Below, one piece after another: positions 54,790 through 63,640 of a stretch of DNA of 64,000 bases. The notes under the pieces are model-generated. The model was not told where the DNA came from. It ran no database searches and worked only from the letters and a program-made list of their open reading frames with translations. Position 1 is the first letter of the stretch. The number at the start of each line of letters is the position of its first letter. Origin of the DNA: Zygnema cylindricum (taxonomy: Eukaryota; Streptophyta; Zygnematophyceae; Zygnematales; Zygnemataceae); contig JBBHKE010002682.1 of assembly GCA_037447655.1 (NCBI GenBank), forward strand, positions 113,034 to 177,033. The letters are read 5' to 3'. The position numbers and the translations under genes were made by a program.

Positions 54790-55200
54790 AAAATTTCATA
54801 AAAATCTTCACACCGACAAATTTCACTTCAATTTTTCACTTGCGTACCATGTACCTCCGTACCAAGTCCTAATACGACATAACTTTTGTACTTTTTGCAA
54901 ACGCTAGCCCTTTACGCCAGCTCATTTTTTAGGGTTCATGTTTTCGAACATGATGAAAATCCTTTGCCGGAAATAGTGTGACGAAAGAGCGTTGCCAAAA
55001 ATAGTGCGTCGAAGGACAATTTCGAGATTACTTTTCTAATTTTCATTTGCATTTTGAAATGTACATACCATGTGCAAATTTCGTCAATTATCGTTAGTTT
55101 TACATTATGCCACGTAGCTTAATCGTCCAACCTGTCACGATTGTTTTTTTATGTATCTGCCAACCCACCTCCTAGAGGTAGGTTGACAGAGGTAGGTTGA
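54790..55200 (+). repeat. Dispersed repeat, copy 1 of pair
   Basis: Direct copy of 58895-59255. Shared text: CTTGCGTACCATGTAC, CTCATTTTTTAGGGTT, TGTTTTCGAACATGA, GAAATAGTGTGACGAA, CACGTAGCTTAATCGTCCAA and CAACCCACCTCCT. It ends with a partly duplicated inverted repeat (AGAGGTAGGTTGAC twice). Confidence 0.8.
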
Positions 55201-55529
55201 CGGTTACAAAGAAAAATGAAGTGAATGCCTCACAGATGAACAACAAACGGCCAGTATTACCTCCTAGACCTTCGGAGAGTATTGGCAAGATTCTCTATAA
55301 TGTTGTTTTTCGTATAAAAACACAAGAAGCGGTACGGTTAGGTACGGATAGTCACAAATTTCTTTAAACTACATCACTTTTCGGCTGATGGAACGTTAAC
55401 CTTAAGGGTGTCCGTTTTCTTATAATGTACGAAATTTATTTCATGTCGTGCGAGTAACTTTCATCCATATCACACCATCTTTTAATTTGCGTGTGAGTTC
55501 GACGTAAGGCCTCGCGATTAGATTTCAAT
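55201..55529. other. No recognisable gene
   Basis: Mixed-composition DNA between two older repeats. Nothing recognisable. Confidence 0.45.
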
Positions 55530-55880
55530 TTTCATAGTGGAGCTCACGTAAAGTGAGAAAATGACTGCGCGCAGAACTTTTATCTACATGTTGTTGCCGC
55601 AGTTTTGTTACTCGTAAACCTTAGCCGCCCGTGTGAGTTGTTGTTTTTTTATGACGGTTGACGTTCGAAAGCGCGACACAATTTTAACCGGTTTTTATAA
55701 TATTTCGCAAGTCAAAGATGTTCGACGGATTGACCCTCAAATATAAACTCAACGGTACGTAAGTTGTACTAAGGTGTAGTTAAAATGTACTTTTTTACAA
55801 GTTGACGTAAGTACCTGCGCGCAGCAAAAAATGTCACTGCGATTAGCAATTCCTAAAGTTTCCCTATGAAATTAAAGCGT
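55530..55880 (+). repeat. Older repeat, empty-site copy of 4640-6050
   Basis: It aligns with both flanks of the solo LTR at 4957-5930. The site around 55785 (GTTAAAATGTACTTTTT) is uninterrupted. Confidence 0.75.
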
Positions 55881-56318
55881 ACATTATAGCACACCTCTTA
55901 TGAGTTACCTTTCACCTCATATGTTAGAGATGTTACGTTCACGCTTTGCTTTCATAAATTCTTTGTAGATTTTCATAATCTTAACAATAACCTATATGGT
56001 ACCAACCAGAATGAGCCAAGCAAATAAAAAGTTGTTTACTGACCCGACACACTGGAGCCAACGGAATGTAGTAAATATATCTGTACTTTTACTGAGACCG
56101 CCTAGTGTAGCCCCAGCTTAAGTTATGGCTACATGGAAACACACCCGAATACACAATTTCCCCGAAAATGAATCGTGCTAAGTGTTACGCACGAAATAAC
56201 GTTTAGATGTACTAATGGAACTTAACACTCCATCATTACATAATGACGCGACTTCGGCCAATACGCCGGTTCAAACTTTGCACCCTAACGACCTAAATAA
56301 CATGTCGTTACTCGTGGG
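55881..56318. other. No recognisable gene
   Basis: It includes a short inverted match to the 14757 repeat near 56088 (TTTACTGAGACCGCCTAGTG). No coding signal. Confidence 0.5.
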
Positions 56319-56779
56319 CAGAGGTCGCAAACGGTTAACCGAAATTGTGATCGACCGTTAACCGACCGCCCCCGTCCGATTTGGAACGGTGTCGGGTGCT
56401 AAATTTGGGAGGTCGGGCGGATTCGGACCGGTGATTCGCGCAAAAAAAAAAATCAGTTACGGTCGAGTAAGCAAAATACGAACAAAATTGAAGTTTTTGT
56501 ACAGCCAATGCTATCCAACATTGTTGTACTTTGTACTCTTGGTATCGTTGAAGGTATAAGGGAGATGTACCACTAATTTTGTACTTATTCGGGTACGTGG
56601 GTACGGGTAGTCGCGAGAAATCGAGTTTCGGTTAACTTTTTTTTTCGTAAACGCGTTTCGGGTAACAGTTAACAATTTTGGAGCGTGACATAACCCGGTC
56701 GGACGTCGGGTACTCAGATATTGATAAAAAATAAACGGTCGGTTTCGGTTATCTGAAATTTTGACTTTTGCGACCTCTG
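56319..56779. mobile_element. hAT-like non-autonomous element (461 bp)
   Basis: The termini CAGAGGTCGCAAA and TTTGCGACCTCTG are perfect 13-bp inverted repeats beginning with the hAT-type CAGAG. The flanking octamers CTCGTGGG (56311-56318) and CCCGTGGG (56780-56787) match at seven of eight. Subterminal repeats of GGTTAACCG and GGTCGG occur on both sides. There is no transposase. Confidence 0.88.
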
Positions 56780-56787
56780 CCCGTGGG

Positions 56788-57539
56788 AAGCCCGGCGTAT
56801 TTTTTATTTTATATTTATTTTATTGCGGTTTGCAAGATGTACAGTACGGCAACGATGGCCAGTTTGGCAAGTAATTTTAGTTTTTTATGCCCCTGAATTG
56901 CCGCTGACAACTTGATCAAACTTCTAAAATTTTAACATCTCAAAACTAACATTCTCTTGTACGGTAGATCTTCATAACGGCCTGCCATTGGGTTACGCTC
57001 CTTTAGAGATGTTTTGTTGACGTGGTGGATTTGCAATGCGAGCATTTTGGAATCTGCTTCGCTGTCAAGACCAAAGCTAAAAGGTTTTCCGAATAAGTTA
57101 GGTCGTTTCTTGGACGCTTGCGAAAATGACAAAAAATATTTATGTATATATATATGACAGCTAAGCAGTTACGACGTTCTTTAATGGAACTCCGCCCAAA
57201 CCCTAATCGGCATCCAGCCAAAAAGTCCACCAGTGCCACGTCATCCCTGACCTCCATAGCAATGAAAAAAGGTTAAACTGTTCGTACGTTTCGTTTCCGT
57301 ACTTTTAGTTTTCGTACGTTTCGTATGAACAGAGAAGTGTATATTTGTTAAGAAGTTTTGCGGTAAAGTCCATGAGTTAATTTGCAATAATTGCTCTTCT
57401 GAATCGTTGACTCTAGTACTCATTGTCATCATCTCACGACTACGTTTCAGCATCTGACTTCATACCACCTTGACCACATAGCGACAAATAGCAAAACCAG
57501 ATCCTGCCAAAACATAGTAGCTCACCACTAATGTCTTAG
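56788..57539. other. No supported gene
   Basis: Minus-strand frames of 66-84 codons at 56932-57453 lack known motifs. TTTCGTACG recurs near 57280-57325. Confidence 0.45.
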
Positions 57540-58081
57540 GCTGCGGCCCCATGTAGTTGTAACTTAGCGTACTTACTTTGTATTGTAGCGCGGATCCGGC
57601 GGACCCGGATTTCAAGTGTCTCTATGTGTTCATTCGAAATTATTACTTAAGTTTGTGACAATTGTATACGTCGACAACGCCCGTGACGGCTGTCACCATG
57701 TACAATTTGTGATGACGCACCATATTTTCTTGAAACTTTTTGAAGCGTCGCAAGACACATCGTAATTTTTGAAACGATTTGCGGATTTGGTATGTCGCAT
57801 GTCTTTGCGAGACATCGTTGACGTACAGCCTTGCGCCCGTGGCTGTGCAAAATGCCTTGACGTGAACCTCTCCCGTCAGGCCGCCATTACTTCGCAGATT
57901 TTTCACGTTCGCAGACTTTTCAACTTTGCGTGAAATGACACTGCAGCGTCGAGACCCCTGCAAAAAAAAAACCGTACAACATGCAAGCCGACAAAAACAA
58001 ACAAACCCTGTACTTTTTTTCGTCGTCAAAACTTCTAAAATCTTTTCACACGTGGGAATATATTTTAAATTTTCCATGACG
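57540..58081 (-). repeat. Older repeat, empty-site copy of 21240-23075
   Basis: Inverted copy of 21290-23075 without the solo LTR. A 147-codon minus-strand frame (57643-58086) spans it. Its counterpart at 21406-21908 is split between frames, so I treat it as a repeat rather than a gene, though an old coding origin is possible. Confidence 0.75.
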
Positions 58082-58623
58082 TACACCGCGAATCGTTATT
58101 AGTGTCAAAGTTTAAATAGTGTTGAAGAAAATTTACCATAATTGATGCTAATTAAGAATTTGAAAATTTTCAAAAAAAAGGTGTATTCTAATTTCGGCGT
58201 TTATGCTAATTTGGGAACAGCAAAAATGGACGATTCACTGTACGATTATATACATTAATATATGTATCCGTACAAAATATTATAAATCGTACCCCGTCGC
58301 GATTTAAAATATCCGTACATGCTATACTAATATACGTGTCAGACTAATCCCGTTTTTTTAGCGCACGTTCCTATGCGTGCGCGTCTGATTTAATTCATTT
58401 TTTGTAAAATTTCACTTGAAAAGGTACAGTTATGTATGGTCAGATATCGACCGTACACCACACTATTTATATTTTATTGTACTTTCAGGCTTTACTTTTT
58501 TTTGTACGGTACCTTAATTAACGTCAAGGAAAAATTAAAATCATTTATCCTATTTGAAAAAAAAAATCAAAATTTTAAGAACCCAAATTAGTGACTTTGA
58601 CACTAATAACGATTCGCGGTGTA
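58082..58623. mobile_element. TIR element, TA family, complete (542 bp)
   Basis: TA, then CACCGCGAATCG with a further 16 bp of perfect inverted match (TTATTAGTGTCAAAG), to CGATTCGCGGTG and TA. It is non-coding and is the reference copy for the truncated one in the Helitron. Confidence 0.92.
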
Positions 58624-58689
58624 GTTTTTCGGTTTTGGCCATGCCACCCCTTTTGTACCCCGGACTCAGATGGCTTACCATCGTGCTTT

Positions 58690-58850
58690 TTAATTTATCT
58701 AGCCCAGTATTGACGTTAATTAAGGTACCGTACAAAATAAAGTAATGCCATAAAGTACAATAAAATATAAATAGTGTGGTGTACGGTCGATGTCACACCG
58801 TACATAACTGTACCTTTTCAAGTGAAAATTTACAAAAAATGAATTAAGGG
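58690..58850. repeat. Inverted partial copy of the adjacent TIR element
   Basis: TTAATTAAGGTACCGTAC..CTTTTCAAGTGAAA..AATGAATTAA is the reverse complement of about 58385-58520 inside the neighbouring element. The pair forms a long interrupted palindrome. Confidence 0.8.
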
Positions 58851-58894
58851 TGAAGTTCCAGTGGCGCCACGCAGATAGTTAATAACTTCAATTT

Positions 58895-59255
58895 TTTAGC
58901 ACCGACAAGCTTAACTTCAAATCTTCACTTGCGTACCATGTACATGCGTGAACTTTTATATTTTTTGCAGACGCCAGTTTGTACGCCAACTCATTTTTTA
59001 GGGTTTTTTGTTTTCGAACATGACGAAAGTCCTTTGAGAGAAATAGTGTGACGAACAAAAGTTACCGAAAATAGCTTGACGAAAGAATGTTACAAAATTT
59101 CCTTTTTATTTTCGGTTGTATTTTGGAAAGCGCGTGTCATGTGCAAATCTTAAGATTTTTCGTCGGTTTTCCATCATGACACGTAGCTTAATCGTCCAAC
59201 ATGTCACAAATTATTTTTTGTTGTATTTGCCAACCCACCTCCTCGAGGTGGGTTG
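58895..59255 (+). repeat. Dispersed repeat, copy 2 of pair
   Basis: Direct copy of 54790-55190, cut at the start of element J. It ends in a perfect hairpin CAACCCACCT-CCTCG-AGGTGGGTTG (59231-59255). Confidence 0.8.
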
Positions 59256-59542
59256 ACATTTGTACAAAAGGTCAACTTTGACCCTCCATAACTTACTGCT
59301 CAGGGGAGCAAATTCAGAGATTCTTTTTGCTATCGACTCAGGGGAGTCTTGCCTTCACAAGGGTGAAGGTGGTCAGAGTTTTTGTCTGCCAGGGTGGCAG
59401 TTATTTTTGCTTAAACACAAAGGGGTCAGGATTATCCTAGAGGCTTCTTAGAAGCTGTCCACTCTGAGGACTTATGGAGGTCTCAGAGTTTCATACTGCT
59501 GCTCCTCCACCTGCACCGGTGGTCATATAACAACAAGAGGGA

Positions 59543-59788
59543 GTGCATGGAGTATTTTGTGATAATCAAGCTGCCATTACAATCGCAGCTAATCCAAAAC
59601 ATCATTTCAAGGCTAAGCATATGGACATAAGATTGAGTTTTGTGAGACAAAAATTTGAGAATAAAATTGTGAATCATGTATATAAATATGATGAGGAAAT
59701 GGTGGTTGATATGATGACAAAACCAGTGCCTTCTCCCAACTTAAAATATTGCAGAGAAAAATGTGGACTAAAACTAAAGTTAAAGTGA
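59543..59788 (+). pseudogene. RNase H C-terminus of element J
   Basis: The 81-codon fragment contains VFCDNQAAITIAANPKHHFK, HMDIRLSFVRQKFENKIVN and DMMTKPVPSPNLKYCREKCG, the last part of copia RNase H. It has no upstream domain. Confidence 0.85.
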
Positions 59789-59807
59789 GACTAGAAAATA
59801 AGGGGAG

Positions 59808-60845
59808 TGTTGAAATTACTAGATTTATTGAGTATTTTCTAGGTCTAAATATATCAGTATTAAAAGGAAAAGAAAAGGGCGGACAGCCTGCCTCCACCTC
59901 ATCTCTCTAGCCGCCATACTTGTTGTAGTCACTGAAGGATAGAGAGAGTGGTTGAACCATGGCTGCCTTAGCTCAACATGCAGTTGTTTTCAGTAGGTTA
60001 CTAAAAATATACTTGACTGACCAAGGATTTAATCTTGGTACCTGTCGTCCGTCAAGTTGGCCGGTAACAGTCAGCTTTATCCTATTAGTCTAGGACCAAT
60101 GTTAAATGCTATAGGGTTTGATAAATATTTAATTACTTAGAAGTGAACTAATACATTTAACTAAAATTGTATACGACATGCATAGATACAGTTTTGTAAA
60201 GTACGGAGTACAGTACGGTTTCGAAACGGATGCTGCGCATTTTGTTTCGACAGCGAAACAAATATTGCGCAAGTATTTATAACGGCTGAGATTTCATTTT
60301 GGTTCTTATCCAACGGCGCACATCATCGTCGAGATCCCGGAGTGGTCACTTTGGCATTTTGTGACATGGCATGACCTGGCGCCACGTGGAGAGATCACAT
60401 TTGGTCGCTGGAATTCCGAAGAATATACGGACGAGTAAAACAAGCGCACGCGTCCACGTAACAATCTTGTCGTACATTGGTCGTACAAAAGGTACACGGG
60501 CAGTAGTATTTTCTGGTTCGGTACAATAACATGATTGGTCTGTACTTTAGTAGATAGGAGTTATTAGAGAGAATTCGGACTTGGTGTTTTTGAGATACAG
60601 TCACCTCTCCCCTTGAGGATTTGTATAAAATAGGCATCTTTGCCACCCCATAACTTATCGGTCGGTTGGCCGTTTTCAGTGAATCTGTTTGCTACGGACT
60701 CAGGGGAGTCCAGGCTACACAAAAGAGCAGTGAGACTGTCAGTTTGCCTTCTTAGAAAACAGTGGTTGTTGCTTGACGTGGGTTAGTTAAAAACTATCTA
60801 GAGGCTTCCTGAATTCTGTAGTCTATTGGAGGACACAGAATTGCA
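59808..60845 (+). repeat. 3' LTR of element J
   Basis: TGTTGAAATT to AGAATTGCA. It holds the core CATACTTGTTGTAGTCACT, a tRNA-like module, the hairpin CGGT..GCCG near 60659 and GACTCAGGGGAGTC near 60698. It is closest to the LTRs of element A. The right flank is ACGAG. Confidence 0.9.
60003..60100 (-). other. Antisense tRNA-like module, J LTR
   Basis: The minus strand has GACTAATAGGATAAAGCTG, a decayed B box (AAGATTAAATCC) and TTTTT (60003-60007). Confidence 0.42.
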
Positions 60846-61312
60846 ACGAGTGTTAGAAAAACAAACATCAACATCTGCCTTTTGTTGAAAGAAATATATT
60901 TTTAAATAGTCAATAGTTGCAATTATACATTTTGCACTCAAGTTGAGGATGTACTTCACTCATCAACACAACATCACACTATAAACGAAACAAACTCAAT
61001 CATTTTTCCAAACAAGACTACCGTGGCGATGAAATAGATTTACAAAATTTTTATCTATAATCATTCAAAACCTAAAACCTTAATTTTGTGGTCTCGAGAA
61101 AAATGTCATTATGTAAGTATGTTTGTAGGTACATATTTGACTGGGCTGTTGCAAACATATGCATAACTTTTTTTACAAAAAAATAAATAACGTACCCGAA
61201 GAAGTTACATACCATACCATCGTTGCGAAACCCTAATCTATAAAACAATGGTCAGTTTTATCTACCGACTTCTTCATTGATAGAACAAATAAACAACAAA
61301 CTGTCCCGGTGT
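60846..61312. other. No recognisable gene
   Basis: AT-rich, non-repetitive DNA to the right of J. If the candidate gene below is real, this is its 3' flank. Confidence 0.45.
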
Positions 61313-62624
61313 TTAACCTAAACTATATCGCGAAAAACAACAACCACAGCAAAAGAGCAAAAACTGTTCAAATAAATAAGCTCCAAAAGTTGAAGGTGTG
61401 ACATTTTTTCCCACAACTTGCATTTGAGTTACTTCGTCTATTTGTCTTTCATCTTTACTCCTCTTCATTGTTCTCTTTTCATCTTTCTCCTTACTTCCTG
61501 TAGACTTCTGGCTCAAGGCTCGTATACTTCTCAGATTTAGCTTATTCTAGACCGATGAAAGTAAAAAGAAAGAGAACGGTGTACACAAGGTAGTACTCGG
61601 GCTGTAATGCCAAAACATAGAAAATGATTCAGCATACTAGGAAAAAAAGGAGAGCCGAATGTTTGATCTCCATAAACACACAAAACAAAAAAAAACCTAA
61701 GTTACAAATATCACTCAGGTTTAATTAAATGAGCTACCTAAAAAGGTCATTAAACGAATGCGATTATTAGTGTTACTGGCCAGTGATCGCAATAATTTTT
61801 ACAAAAAACTTTGGAATAACGCCAATAATTGCATGTTTAATTACCATATAAGACAAATCAGGAGCGTTACTGAAGATCTTTAGTAGAAGCGTAATCATAA
61901 AATATTACAGTTTTCAAATCCCTCACTTAAGCCAATTCAAGGTATTGTAAAACAAACAACTATAGAGAACACATGGTCCTCAACAGTCGACTCAAACAGG
62001 GATCACCATTGCTACTCATTTATAATAATGAAAATAAGTTGGGGTCAATAGAACAGAACAAAAAAAAACTTCCGCAAAATTTATAATATCCTCAAAGATA
62101 ATGTTTCAGAGGGACTGATCAAACCTGTACATATTCAAACCGATATACTCTAACTGACTAAAACAACCGGAACGAATCGAAAGAAAATTTACCTCAACAC
62201 CGAATGCAACCATGACAAAAAAGTTGGGAAGAAATAGATATGAGATCCACTCTGCAAAAAAGAAATTTATTACCGGTAAAATACTCGAATATCTCAAAAG
62301 TGCAATATACAGTGCAATATATATGGGAAAATTAGAAAAGTGAGAGGTAAAAAAAATAAGGCAGTCCATTTTGAAAGGACTTGGGCTCAAAATTTAGATT
62401 CTTATTTTTGGTTTTAAATTGCGAATCTCACCTTTTTTATAATCTAAAAGGCGAAGTGGGAATCTATAAAAGTTGCCCCGAAAAATTCTACGAATATGCC
62501 ATGAAAAACGATGCAGCTTATTGAATACACATAATTTTATTACAAGAGAGACCAAAGGGACAGACGGTGTCGTATTATCGTTGTTTTGCAGCAGTGACGT
62601 TTTTGCGGTTAATAAATTAGCCAT
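61313..62624 (-). CDS. Candidate spliced host gene, function unknown
   Basis: This is the only region without visible repeat signatures that shows exon-like structure. A 64-codon exon (62432-62624, MANLLTAKTSLL to LLDYKK) ends at donor GTGAG. After a 180-bp gap a TTTCTTTTTTGCAG acceptor opens a 59-bp exon (62193-62251) coding EWISYLFLPNFFVMVAFGVE, a probable membrane segment, in matching phase and followed by GTAAAT. A possible terminal exon at about 61313-61555 encodes a charged stretch (KEKDEKRTMKRSKDERQ) and FGAYLFEQFLLFCC. Middle exons are not resolved. I recognise no family; it may be spurious. Confidence 0.27.
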
Positions 62625-62699
62625 GTGTAATTGTGGTCATCCAATAATATGTCGCGTTACGTCGATTTATCAAGATAATTGTAAATTGCGACAAAATTA

Positions 62700-62963
62700 G
62701 AATCATTTTTTACTGTATTACGTGTGCCTTCTGTAACTTACTCAACAGATCGCAACTTTATTAGAGCTAAGGCACCTTATTAAAGTGAAATGACTTTAAT
62801 AAAACCAACAACGTGCGACGATATTAGAGTTCAAAAGTAACTTTTTCATATCAAAATCAAACAATTTAACGGAAGTGCCGTTTACACTCGAATTAAAAGT
62901 GTAATACATTCGTCCATAAATGTGTATTTTGAATTATTTAACTGTGCACGATTTACATGTAAA
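62700..62963. other. No recognisable gene
   Basis: AT-rich DNA between the candidate gene and the TIR element. Nothing recognisable. Confidence 0.45.
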
Positions 62964-63469
62964 CATAGTTCAAAAGTTGGTGAAAGTAGGCCCATACAAT
63001 ATGCCTATTGTAGGCAAAACATACAATATGACCTTAAGACCCATATTGTATTCGGACCTATTCGGACCAATTAAAACATTCGGACCAAAAATTGGACCAA
63101 ATAAAACATTCTGACCAATTTTTTTTTTTTTACACCGTCAGCTTCGGACGATCGGACGGTCTCTGATCAAAGTACACCGCCAATCGCTATTAGAGTCAAG
63201 GATTAAATAGCGTCAAAAAACAATTAGCGTTATTGATTCTAATTTAGTACCTGAGACGTGGTAGATTATGGTCCACGTACTTAAATAGCGTTATTAATTG
63301 TATTTCAGGTTTTTTTTTTTGAAAAAAGGGCACCGAATTGGCGTTATATACTCTAATAGCGATTGGCGGTGTAGCGATCTAAGAAGATCACATGAAAAGC
63401 CCATAACACAACTTACGATAGAGGCGCCGACCAAAGGCCTACCATAAAAACGCCTACTTTTGAACTATG
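62964..63469. mobile_element. TIR element (8-bp family), reversed, with nested insert
   Basis: CATAGTTCAAAAGTTGG and CGCCTACTTTTGAACTATG are the ends. The body is in reverse orientation to the copy at 20041 and contains a TA-family element at 63173-63373. The flanking octamers CATGTAAA and AATTAGAG do not match, so one side has been rearranged. Confidence 0.85.
63173..63373. mobile_element. Short TA-family TIR element (201 bp)
   Basis: TA CACCGCCAATCGCTATTAG at left and CTAATAGCGATTGGCGGTG TA at right. It lies exactly at a TA of the host element: the copy at 20041-20346 reads on without it, so the TA duplication is confirmed by an empty site. Confidence 0.92.
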
Positions 63470-63507
63470 AATTAGAGTAATTTACTCTAATTACGATTCG
63501 CGGTGTA
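63470..63507. repeat. Lone right terminus of TA-family element
   Basis: TTACTCTAATTACGATTCG plus CGGTGTA is the terminus of the 15347/18836 type. It abuts the preceding TIR element, with no matching left end. Confidence 0.75.
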
Positions 63508-63600
63508 CCTGCGCGCACCAAAATTCGTCTCTGCGATTAGCAATTCTATAGGATTTTACATGGCAATCTTGCCACAAAATAGTGCCAAAATAGTGTAAAT

Positions 63601-63640
63601 CGGCGTATCCGGCGTATCTGGCGTATTCGGCGTATTCGGC
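63601..63640 (+). repeat. 9-bp tandem repeat
   Basis: Four units of (C/T)GGCGTAT(C/T). Confidence 0.85.

Larger units (their letters stand above)
59256..60845 (+). mobile_element. Element J, chimeric deleted copia
   Basis: Order: a 5'-truncated LTR of the main family (59256-59493, from near the TATA region to GAGTTTCA), a 42-bp LTR tail of the B family (59494-59535, CTCCTCCACCTGCACC and ending AACAACA), the last 85 codons of RNase H (59543-59788), a purine tract and a full 3' LTR. No gag, integrase or RT remains. The join of two LTR families in one element points to template switching. Confidence 0.82.

Noticed and set aside
57643-58086. 147-codon minus-strand ORF as a host gene
   Set aside because: Its paralogue at 21.4-21.9 kb is broken by indels and the sequence behaves as a dispersed repeat.
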